Assembly: GCF_964340395.1 (NCBI RefSeq) | Contig: NC_135565.1 | Location: 21,354,709 to 21,367,208 of the forward strand | DNA from: Glandiceps talaboti | Lineage: Eukaryota; Hemichordata; Enteropneusta; Spengelidae | Reading direction: 5' to 3' | Length of the DNA stretch: 12,500 nt | Shown: piece after piece, positions 1 through 10,078 of the stretch | How positions within the stretch are numbered: the first letter of the stretch is position 1 | How the letters are laid out: the number at the start of each line of letters is the position of its first letter | Position numbers and translations under genes: made by a program | The notes under the pieces: model-generated | Databases searched by the model: none | Told to the model about the DNA's origin: nothing | What the model saw: only the letters and a program-made list of their open reading frames with translations

Positions 1-31
1 CTCTCGTCGCTCATGCTACACAATGTGTGAA

Positions 32-45
32 GGGGGGGGGGGGGG
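32..45. repeat. Poly(G) tract
   Basis: Fourteen consecutive G residues, able to form a G-quadruplex in principle. A similar G16 tract lies at 11931-11946. Confidence 0.85.
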
Positions 46-486
46 AGATGGGGTTCCGAACTTGGACAAAGTTCATCCTGGTTGTACTGTAGTTGGGTTA
101 GAGATAACCAGCCGTGTGGTTGTTACGTACAAGTTGGAACCCTTAAAATGTTGGGTTGGTTTGAGTAGGGAAACTATTGGCGATACTTTCCCGGATGGGT
201 AATAGTTGACCCTTCTTCTAGGTGAACGTTTCGAGACCAGCTATAGGGTTCTCTTCATCAGTCGCAGTTGTTGTGATAAATTCACCTTCCCATATTTGTT
301 TGCCCAGAGTTTACTCGTATTGTTCATCAAGTAGAGATGCCAGTATTTCAACATTCCTATTATCTAGTTTTTTTCCTCTAGATTTTTAAATGCTTTTATT
401 TAGTGTTGACTGATTTGTCCTGCTGGTTGGTATCAGAAAGGGTATACTTTTCATGAGTTTTTGTTTCGCTTTTGTGCTATGATTAG

Positions 487-488
<2 letters not shown>

Positions 489-528
<40 letters not shown>
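489..528. repeat. Poly(T) tract, 40 bases
   Basis: An uninterrupted run of T. Read on the minus strand it is A40, the length of a retroposed poly(A) tail whose body would lie above 529. I recognise no such body and saw no target-site duplication. Confidence 0.9.
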
Positions 529-531
<3 letters not shown>

Positions 532-865
532 TATAATTGATTTAATATCTCATTGTCTGCTATTAGTTATCGCATCTCGTACATGAGATATGTTAATGTA
601 GGGATTGTATGCTGTTACATGTCAAATTATAAGGTTAACTCATAATGATTTGTCATAGTGTTTGTTTATGGCTAAGATCAACACGCAATTGTTTTGTGGG
701 CAGAGTTTATGGTAAACAAGAATATATGGTTTAGTCGTTTAGTCTGGGTCCCCTGTTGTGTACATCTCACACAAACTTTAAACGAAAATACCGCCTGAGA
801 ATTGTCATTGTACCTACTAGTGAAACATTGTTGATCGGCTTACTGTGCAGTTTATCGATATTTAA

Positions 866-1482
866 AGGTGATTCAAAATGCTCAAAATCACTATTGCTAT
901 TTTGCTAGACGACATGTTTGTGAAACGTATTCTGGTTTTAAAACTTTAAAAAAGCGTCTGCAAACACCTTAAAATAACCCTTTTTCAGTCAGTTCCCTTC
1001 GGATTTACTTCAAGAGTTTTCGGGTATTTCCGGTCCCACCTAGACCATGGGATTTTATGACGTCATAGAGAGACATCGTTAGCACGTAGCTATATGACGA
1101 GTGTAGTCAACAGGTGAATACAACTCAACAGCATTGTGAAAAAATACATTGCCAGTGGTTGTAATAGACATCAGTAAACAAAAACTACAGACTACATGTC
1201 TTATTAACATTTACTGATATTTACTCACACTTCCTGACTAATTGTCAGTGTCTGTGGGTATAAATGCTAAAATATTATGTCCCCATATTATGGCAAAATA
1301 AATCAAAATGGCTAGACTAGATATACATAAACACTTGTAATGTCGGGTGTTTCATATTCAATGACTTTTATTTATCTGATTTTTTATCATTTGAAGAAGC
1401 ATTACAATGCCGTCGAGACGCATCGACGGCCGGGGTCGACAGTATATTTTAGCCTACTATACTCGTACTCGTGTCGCCTTTT
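866..1482 (+). repeat. Left inverted arm of the foldback element
   Basis: Matches the reverse complement of 2618-3239 from the terminal AGGTG to the GTCGCCTTTT motif near 1473-1482, with scattered substitutions and small indels. The largest difference is a GC-rich stretch near 1400-1440. A palindromic TGACGTCA at 1058-1065 is kept in both arms. Confidence 0.85.
1409..1430. repeat. Perfect short hairpin in the left arm
   Basis: GCCGTCGA, a six-base spacer, then TCGACGGC: an 8-bp perfect GC-rich stem in an AT-rich arm. The right arm keeps only one clear half (ATCGACGGC in the same orientation), so the hairpin is specific to the left arm. Confidence 0.7.
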
Positions 1483-2617
1483 ATTTCATCTCAAATCAAT
1501 ATACTAGGTATTCGAATACCCATGGGAAGCTTCAAGAAGGCGTATCAGGACATGCAGTACCACAATATATTTGTTGGTTCCATAATACACTAATTGTTGA
1601 TTTGCTTCAAGCATATGGAATCACTCTCCGAGCCGTTGCATGTAAATGGAACTATGGCCGACCTAATTTTGTTGTCCATATATAAAATGAGAGTGACCTG
1701 TAAATCTTTCACAGTTTTCGTTGTGGTCTTGTATTGTCACATGTTTGGCCTGTGAACGCAAGTTTGCATCTATTATTTTCTGCCAGGGCTGTCTAGGGCG
1801 CGATACTCTAGTCCGAGTCTGAGACCCATGTAAAACATCAGAAACTCGCAGTCGGACTGAACAGAAGTAGGGCTCATCGACGTGTTGGGGACTCGAATTA
1901 TTGTGTGTTTTTATCACGATGTACATATTAATATTATATATTTGATTATCAGTAGGTGAGTAGTGTTGTCAAGTTTTGTTTCGCGGGCAGTCACCGTGGT
2001 CGCAGCAGTATATATACGTATGAATAAGATAGTTCCGTGAGTTTCGCCGAACAAAGCTGAAGTAATGTAGGTACGTATTGGACTCGGAGAGCACATTCGG
2101 GTTGAATTTATCCACGTGTTGAAATAATCCATATTTATTAATTAGATATATTGCAAAAGTCGTACAGAAATAATGTCTCGAACTCAAACCAAACACTGAG
2201 AAATTGGACCGAAGCGAACGTGTCTAATATCTAGTTGCAGACTTTCTCTGATAACCATGTGCTGGGGTCACGACATTGATTGCGACGTCAATATTGTCCA
2301 ATCATATATACTATCATGAACACATCGCGATATTTGATTTCTTGGTTTTCTAAATTGTATACTTCGAATACCATGATTCATTACAAAATTCTTCTAATGA
2401 ATATTAAATAGGCTTGTTGTATGAAGTGATATCGCAGCAAGGGAAACCATACAAGTTTTCTTCCAGACGAGTTGCAAAAGTCATATAAATGATAACACGA
2501 AACTCACGAAATTTCGTAATTCTTTACAATTTTTATTGCTGATAATATGAGTATACTAATAGCTAGTATATCTATTCGAGAGGAAATATGTTTACTTTCT
2601 TAATAAATGCGCCATTC
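1483..2617. other. Central non-repeated part of the foldback element
   Basis: About 1.1 kb between the arms. Only short open frames of under 95 codons occur, on both strands, none with a transposase motif or any domain I recognise. It is probably filler DNA or a relic of an interior. Confidence 0.6.
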
Positions 2618-3239
2618 AAAAGGCGACATCAGCGAGTACGAGCATAGTAGGCTAAACTATGCCGTCGATGTGTCATGTATGTTGATGGTATTGTGATGCT
2701 TCTTATCGGCAAATAATAAAAAAATAGATAAATGAAAGTCACTGAATGTGAAACACGTGACATTACAAGTGTTTATGTATATCTAGTCTAGCCGTTTTCA
2801 TTTATTTTGCCATAATATGGGGACATAATATTTTAGTATGTATACCCACAGACACTGACAATTAGTCAGGAAGTGTGAGTAAATATCAGTAAATGTTGGC
2901 TAATAAGACATGTAGACTGTAGTTTTTGTTTACTGATGTCTATTACAACCACCGGCAATGTATTTTTTCACAATGCTGTTGAGTTTTATTCACCTGTTGA
3001 CTACGCTCGTCATAGGCTACGTGCTAACGATGTCTCTCTATGACGTCATAAAATCCCGTGGTCTAGGTGCGACCGGAAATACCCGAAAACTCTTGAAGTA
3101 AATCCGAAGGGAAATGACTGAAAAAAGTCATTTTAAGGTGTTTGCAGACGCTTTTTTAAAGTTTTAAAACCAGTATTCATTTCACAAACATGTCGTCTAG
3201 CAAAATAGCAATAGTGATTTTGAGCATTTTGAAGCACCT
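2618..3239 (-). repeat. Right inverted arm of the foldback element
   Basis: Inverted counterpart of 866-1482, running from AAAAGGCGAC at the inner end to CACCT at the outer end. Its TGACGTCA lies at 3041-3048. Confidence 0.85.
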
Positions 3240-3243
3240 TTAA

Positions 3244-4862
3244 TGTTCAAACGGGGAAGCACTCCCTCGCACTGCTGTTCCAATCGTCAGTCTGTTCCAT
3301 TTAAGACTACAACATTGAATTAGCCGGCCAACTAGTTTCTTCTCAAACCATGTCTTCTACGAGGTACCGTACCGACTCGGACTGTGTAGAGTAGAACTCA
3401 CAACGTAACATATGTATCTGATTCAACGAACGCCAAGCTAACCACTTGGTTGATTTTATTACATAACCAATCTCCGTCTTCGTCCCTTCTCAGATGGGCT
3501 AAAAAACCAACTTAAATACATTTCAAAGTTTACACTATTCTTAGAGTATGACGTATTCTTAAGTCTGATGAAAGGCATCATCTGAGATCTAACATCCAAT
3601 CACCTTCTCTAAATTAGTAATACAAGTTCACATCTCAAAGACCATAAAATAGCTGTGTAATATAATAATTATACTTCCAAAAAAATGAAGTTATGTAATG
3701 AAGTTCTAAACTTAACACATCATGTCATATTAAAACTTGTTGACAGTTCAATCGTACCTGGTACCAACAATTCCGAAATAGCGATGTTGAGATGTCGAAG
3801 ACCTATGTTGTTATGCAACAGAATGTCACTGTATTTACACAGTATAAATGCTTTTTGACTTCAATTTAGAGTGATGAAAATTTACCAAAATATCCGGAAT
3901 GGATATAATTTAGATCTGTGACTCGTAACATAAGTATAATAGCCATCACTCATGTTATGAACATACAGAGTTTGTAACTTCTCCGTGGTGTAAAACCAAC
4001 TAGACTCATAGTAATGTGAGTAACTTTTAGTCACCACACAATCTTAAATACCCACCATTTGTACACATGTATTACCACACCATGCTCGAGAAACACTGTA
4101 CCCAAAATGGCCAAGCTCATAGGGTTTCACATTTATGATTTTTACATCAGAATTGTTGATGTTTACAAGTACATACCCGATTAGATGAATGTAATGTGAA
4201 TATCCACCGATCGTCAATGGATCTTATACGTGTATTCGTCTTTATATATACTTGTACTGTTGCAAAAACTTACCACATGGACTCAGTGACCCAGGCGCTT
4301 AGTGCGCATGGCAGATGACATAGCATTTACCGCCCTCATCGACATAACACACAAAGAGTTATCATTCGTTTTCATGATCACAACCGACTGACTGCAGTGA
4401 ACCATGTCAGCATGGTCACATTGGATAGTTATTGACTGACAACGAGAAATAATATGGACTTAAACACTGTTTGCTAATTACATTTAAATACCTATTTTAG
4501 ACAAATTATTATGCCAGGTTTGTAGTCGATATTCTGGAGAGGTGATTTTACTAAAATATTCAATGTATATTCACACAGCTTGGTTGAACCGTGATTCTTA
4601 ATACACAAAATAACAATTTAACTTCATAAGCCCAACATTGTTTGCTGTTTTCAGTTTCACCGAACTGAACCAAATGATAGTTTTGCTTCAAACATTGTGC
4701 TGGTAAAGAGAAGGAATCAAATTTGTACTTGACTATAACAAAAAGTCCAAAAAAACCAAAATCTCCAAGTTCCTCACGACTATAAGTTTTGGGAAATATA
4801 ACATAGGCATGAAAAAAGTGAAAACATTCGATTTGAACAATTTCAATTTGATAATAATAATA
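3244..4862. other. Gene-free AT-rich stretch
   Basis: I see no open frame of useful length, no known exon pattern and no RNA gene on either strand. Its right edge has a short AAT-type repeat next to the SINE target site. The neighbouring receptor gene ends before it. Confidence 0.6.
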
Positions 4863-4866
4863 ATGA

Positions 4867-4869
<3 letters not shown>

Positions 4870-4921
<52 letters not shown>

Positions 4922-4935
4922 TTAATATTAATAAT
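4870..4935. repeat. (AAT)n microsatellite, the SINE tail
   Basis: A nearly pure AAT trinucleotide array followed by ATTAATATTAATAAT. It sits exactly at the 3' end of the SINE, as expected for a LINE-mobilised tail with a short repeat unit. Confidence 0.9.
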
Positions 4936-5025
4936 GTTGGGTTTTTATATAGTGCTTTCCCACTCCGTGCTCAAAGCACTTTACAATTATTATCCCTGGC
5001 TCGGATCAGAATGGCACAACGGCCC

Positions 5026-5031
5026 TTTATT
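5026..5031 (-). promoter_or_regulatory. Candidate poly(A) signal AATAAA inside the SINE
   Basis: The minus strand has AATAAA about 390 bases past the receptor stop, and I saw no AATAAA or ATTAAA between them. If used, the SINE supplies the 3' end of the receptor transcript. A six-base match in AT-rich DNA is weak evidence. Confidence 0.25.
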
Positions 5032-5220
5032 CTTCCTCAACTCCCCGGGGAGCATACAATCCATTGCAGCCATTTAAAGCACATAGGATTAAAGCTTTCA
5101 CATTGCAAACTACATCCTACCAGGTCCCCAATTATACAGCTGGGTTAACTGAGGCACATTCGTGGTTCAAATCTTGCCCAAGGACTTTAGCCACTCAGAA
5201 ACAAACAGCACTCAGGAACA

Positions 5221-5231
5221 GGGCTCGAACC
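5221..5231 (-). promoter_or_regulatory. RNA polymerase III box B of the SINE
   Basis: The minus strand reads GGTTCGAGCCC, an excellent match to the GGTTCGANNCC box B of tRNA genes. It lies about 43-53 bases from the element start, as expected of a tRNA-derived head. Box A, near ACATTAGGGGTA, is degenerate. Confidence 0.75.
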
Positions 5232-5422
5232 TGCAACCTGATGCCCAAGCTGATACCCCTAATGTTTACTGCCATGAATTAAGATTTTAGGAATTCTTCA
5301 GTAACAGAGATTGAAGGGCTAACACATCAATGGTTCTAAACTTTGATATAGTTTTTCTTAACTCAGTAAAACTTGTGCACTGTATCAACTTTGGCACCTA
5401 GATTTAAATCTAACTTTCATAG

Positions 5423-5590
5423 TTAACCTTCGACTTTTATTGTTTTTTCACTATCGCTTTCTTTAGATTTTGATATCTGTGTGATCTCTACAGATCTTTT
5501 GTCTGTAGATTTTCTCCCGCCATCGTTGGTTTCTTTTGACTGAATGCCATGAAGAACGCTTGTCAGCAGTATAGCTCCGTACAAATATGT
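5423..5590 (-). CDS. Terminal coding exon: helix-F-like segment and charged Ser/Lys/Glu tail
   Basis: Acceptor TTTTCTTTTCAG, phase 0, 55 residues then TAA. It begins [17 protein letters not shown], resembling the kinase helix F stretch (DxYSFGxxLLExLTG), and follows the catalytic-loop exon directly. The activation loop (DFG to APE) would thus be missing. The rest is hydrophilic ([18 protein letters not shown] and onward), rich in serine, lysine and glutamate, and likely disordered and open to phosphorylation. The 3' UTR continues to lower coordinates toward the SINE. Confidence 0.75.
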   Translation of the reverse strand, partial: TYLYGAILLTSVLHGIQSKETNDGGRKSTDKRSVEITQISKSKESDSEKTIKVEG

Positions 5591-5871
5591 CTGAAAAGAA
5601 AAGGTTTGATGAAAGTTTTCTAAATTCAGAATGAATCTGTCAGTAATGGAGAATGATAATGACTTCAAGCCAGATTTACAGAAAATATGTTTATTTCATC
5701 GACGTACAATACTGTTAATCTTAGCCACTGGAAGTACACATTTACTTAATACTAGGTTTTTTGTTGTTACCATATGGAAGATGTGTATTAAGTTTCATTA
5801 GAATTCATGCGCTACAGTCAAACACATAGACAGACAGACAGACAGACAGACATACAGACATACAGACAGAC

Positions 5872-5922
<51 letters not shown>

Positions 5923-8900
5923 AGTATAACAATACACTCCCTTACAGGAGGTAAGCTAGGGTCACCCTAAGATTGAAGTTGAAAACAATTACTCACATCA
6001 GACGTGTCGATCATTACATGGTACAAATCAATCTCTCCATGGTAGAATTTATACTTATGGAGTGTACCAACTGCTGAGTGTAAATCGTCCAGAATTTTAT
6101 CATTGTCTTGTCTCAAGGCTTCCCATTCTGAAAATTCGGTTAGTTTTATCAGTTTGACTTCATTCATATTTGTATATATCGGTGTCCAACCATGTCTTGA
6201 TTTCTTTATCATTTTCAGCTGTTCCCGTTTAAAATCCTGTGGAAAATCTATAGAGATGGACACAAGGTAACAGTGCTTAATAGTTATAGAGGTGTTACAA
6301 CATAATGTGTAAACCGTCCACCTGACTAACCCAACAAAATTATCCTTGACTAGCTAGGTTATTAATAGCAGGGCATTCGTGTCAATACATATCCTTTACA
6401 TTACGGTCTTTTGGTTTCTTGGCGTGGATTTGAAATGTTTACAACAAGTGGGAAAATCATACCTCCTTCAATCTTCTTTCTAGCAAAACGTTGAACCAGC
6501 TTTATCACTCTTCTTATGTCAATAAATGTATGATCGGGTGTCAAGAATGAGTAAAGCATAGGGTTGATCAGTGAATTTAGTGGTAACACTACAACAGCAA
6601 TCCATGAATAGACGACACCAGACATTTGAATACCAGCGACACCAATAAAACTGGTAATTATGATTGGTAACCAGTTGATTAAATCAGAACCTATGATTAA
6701 CATCACCATGATAAGCATTTTATCTTTGTTACGAGATCTTCGGTTTCCAGAGGCAGCTTTCCCAGATTTATTCTTAGCCTTCATAATGATGATATAACAT
6801 GCAATGATAATGATAATGCATACAATGTCTGTGATGGTGAATATTGCAATAGAGTACTCCCAACCAGGAGGTCTATCATGACGCAGATGAAGTGGTAAGC
6901 AAACTGTGTTGTCTCCGTAGAAGTGTTCTCCAAAGTAGCTGATCTGGCTAACAGGTAACACTGCCAACAACAGATATACCGCTGCCCCTATACCAATAGT
7001 GGTACTGGCAACCTTTCTACTAATACGTATTTGTTTCATGGTATTACTAAGAACTATACAGCGTATGACGGACATGACAGTTAGTATATAGAGTGACATT
7101 TGACTCGACACTGTAGCCAGAATTCCGAGGAATTTACACAAATTACTTCTGCGCCACCATATGTCATGTATTATATATTCATTTGAGTAGTACCTGTCAA
7201 TGCTAGCCAGGGTTAACAAATACACACCCATGAGAGCATCTGTGACTGATATGATGAATACAATGAAATTGTCAGTAGATTTCAAACTAGAACGATTTTT
7301 AGCTTTGAGTCGCCAATATATGCAGTACAAATTTAAAGAAAACGATGCCACGCCAATTATCCAAGCACACACACGTACGCCATGGTTGGGTAGTAAGTCA
7401 TTGCAGGATCGGAATACACTAGCTCTAGGTAGACACTCTGTGATTTCACCTCTTTTTATGCCAGCTACACAACAGAGGGCGTACTCATCAGAATATCTTG
7501 AGCAAAAAGATAATAATAACGACAAAACTAATAAGAGGGGTATTAAACAAAGAACATTTGGCGATAATTTTGAAAGTGTGGTCATTGATAGAACTTGAAT
7601 ACAATTATGACTATATAATATTACTTGATGATAAAGTTGGTATACCTGAGCGTGTTTTTTTAAGATAAAAAATAAAGTCGGAAAAAAAGAATATTCGCAC
7701 AGAAAGTTAAAAAGAAAATTTTCGGAAATGGAACGAAATTGAAAACAAAAATAAATTCGTGATATGCATCAAAGTTGATGCTTGCACTTTAATGTAAATA
7801 AGAAATAGGTAGATTAATTCTTAATGAATAATTTCAAGTTATAATTTATGCGAAACTCTTTTTCAAAAGGAAAATTCAACATGCTCTAAAGTTGCACTGA
7901 CTTACAATTCTCTATAACTTCACTAAAAATAATCGTTAAATATGAATATAGATTGAGAAGCACACAATTACAATAATCATATTGTTACTGTTCAGTTGTA
8001 CATCGCTGTTGCTAAAACCTTAAACCACTCTTACACACGTGACTTACAAAGTTTGAAGAGCCACTAAATCAGCAAAGACATCCATACCAAAATACATTAT
8101 CTGGTTGTTCCGAAGATCACTGCAATACAAATATAAAGATATTGTATCAAGTTTACTTTTTTCAACTTTATCATGCTTTCAAATGATGTGTTCAGAGAAT
8201 GATGATACATTCAAATAAGTATCACCTTTATGGTCTATCTGGCATGTCACCAGGTTTTCTTTTTGATAATAGGCGTTCAAAGGTCAAATTTAAAGATGCA
8301 CATCGAGGGCTTTTACGACCGAGATAGTTATCCTCGGCTTTTGTTCGGCAACCCTCCGAGGGCAGATCCGAGGTCTTGTTACAAGACTACACCTTTAACT
8401 GATTCAACACAAGTTATATTTAAATTTCATTGACGTCATCTTTTCTACTCGCTATGTGTTTTAGTTTGTACTTTGAACGTGGTGTTTATCGTTTTCAACG
8501 CAATATAATTGCAGGGTTTCTTGTGAATTCATAGGACCCCAACGCCTGAAAGACAAAGACAATGCACCCATTATATCCACCGTATATTATGCAAATGAGT
8601 ATACTCACAGAAATACTAATCTCCCTAGGCTACTGAAGAAATGTCGAGACAGTGTCACCAGTCTGTTATTCAATAATATCCTGTAAACAATAACACACAA
8701 TTTTGACTCGTGAAAAGAACGAAACGTTTTTGCAGTAGAGCACAAATTATCGAAAACATTACAAAAAATTAAATAAGTATCATGATCCAAAATTCGTTCT
8801 TACAGATATAGAAGGTTTTTGAGATCACTGAACGTATCTTCTGGCAAAGTTACTCCTCCATTACTTGAAAAATTACTGAAAACAATTAAAACAAGAACAT

Positions 8901-9790
8901 GTCACCCATAAATAACATTGACACGGTCAGATACTTTCATCCAACATAGAGATAACTGATGTGAGTAAGTCTAAGTGACGAAGTCTAAGGACATATCAAG
9001 CAGACATAATGTCACACAGATATATATAGATATATAGATGTATAAGTGTGCGTGCGTGAGTGTATTTAACACTACATGTACAAATGGTCATCGAAAAATA
9101 TTCCCTACTCTCTCATAGTCCTCCAGACATGAATTTACGTTTTAAATTGTTTATAGAAGCAGTTCATAAGGTACATTGACTTGAATAACAAAAACTTACA
9201 GGTATCCAAGGTGATGAAGGCCTTTGAATACTGGGTTTGTACTATTTCCATCGAATAGAAGATTTGTGGCAGTTCTGTCAATAATTGAATATGATGTAAA
9301 TGGACTAAATATAAACCTTGATGACCGGGAAATGACATTATTTCGATTTCTTATTTGGGTTGTCGAATCTCGTTTGATGACTCTAACCATCTAAAATGAT
9401 CTAGCAGATATTACTTGAAAAATAATATACCAACGAAATCGGCATGACTCTGTATTTACACAAAAAGTCTTTTGGGTCTATATGCCAGTACAAAATACCC
9501 AAGTGTTGCTGTTATCATTTACAGACTGAGTAGATTATTGAAATAACGTAAATGGTACTAAATAAATATTTCACTGAGGCATATTAAGGGAACACCCAAT
9601 TGGCTGATCAGAGAGTTAACCTGCATATAACTTACAGACTCCTTATTTCAGCGTGTAATTCATCCAAGAAAGTTGTCGACGTATTTTTGCAAATGACTTG
9701 AAAATCGACGCATGAACATCCTTGTGGGCATATGAAGTCTGGAATTTAACATACAAATTGGTCTAATATTTACACGTATTATGATTATAT

Positions 9791-9837
<47 letters not shown>

Positions 9838-10030
9838 CTTATATATTTATATTTGTAAGTTGTATGATCATCAGAAATGCATATGAATGATGGCATGTCA
9901 TTGCTGTTAATATCTGGAATAAATCAAAGTAATTTTTTGCATGGAACAGAATTTTGTCTCAATGTTTTGTTATTTGTAATAATATATTCACTACGGCAAT
10001 ACTGATGAACAGGCATGATTCCTTAAATGT

Positions 10031-10078
<48 letters not shown>

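Larger units (their letters stand above)
1..861. other. Non-coding flank left of the transposon
   Basis: There is no long open frame, no splice-linked coding exon and no known domain on either strand. The only notable structures are a G14 run at 32-45 and a T40 run at 489-528. Confidence 0.7.
862..3243. mobile_element. Foldback (long terminal inverted repeat) DNA transposon with TTAA target duplication
   Basis: Two arms of about 620 bp are inverted copies at roughly 95% identity over the outer parts I compared. They start at the outside with AGGTGATTCAAAATGC (left) and AGGTGCTTCAAAATGC (right, reverse complement). TTAA stands directly outside each end (862-865 and 3240-3243), the target preferred by piggyBac-type transposases. 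The middle has no transposase-like frame, so the copy is non-autonomous and was moved in trans. High arm identity suggests a recent insertion or arm homogenisation. The superfamily is inferred from TTAA alone, as the end does not show the classical piggyBac terminal bases. Confidence 0.82.
4863..5282 (-). mobile_element. tRNA-derived SINE with (ATT)n tail and 9-bp target-site duplication
   Basis: Perfect direct repeats ATGAATTAA at 4863-4871 and 5274-5282 flank an element read on the minus strand. It starts GGCAGTAAACATTAGGGG (tRNA-like head), has box B GGTTCGAGCCC, then a middle with TCCTTGGGCAAG and CCTCAGTTAACCCAGCTG, and a tail with CTTTGAGCACGGAGTGGGAA then AGCACTATATAAA, ending in (ATT)n. 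That 3' part resembles tails shared with CR1/L2-type LINEs, which would supply the machinery. It lies just past the receptor stop in the same orientation. Which SINE family it belongs to is not certain. Confidence 0.83.

Noticed and set aside
1407-2196. Short open frames inside the foldback element as possible transposase
   Set aside because: All are under 95 codons with no recognisable catalytic or zinc-binding motif; one starts inside the inverted arm.
5215-5273. A functional tRNA gene
   Set aside because: Box B is excellent but box A and the acceptor stem are degenerate, and the sequence continues into a SINE body with tail and target duplication.
5064-5282. Plus-strand 72-codon open frame
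   Set aside because: Lies within the minus-strand SINE and ends at its target-site duplication.
5828-5922. CRISPR-like regular repeat
   Set aside because: A four-base unit without spacers is a microsatellite; the host is eukaryotic.
7200-7598. Plus-strand open frame of 132 codons
   Set aside because: Antisense shadow of the 7TM exon, which has clear LGR features on the minus strand.
9523-9557. Possible extra LRR exon on the minus strand ending NNLLSL before a GTAAAT donor
   Set aside because: An in-frame TAG sits just upstream, leaving a 35-bp exon that enters in phase 0 while the previous exon leaves in phase 2. The cap exon joins LRR 1 directly in frame.
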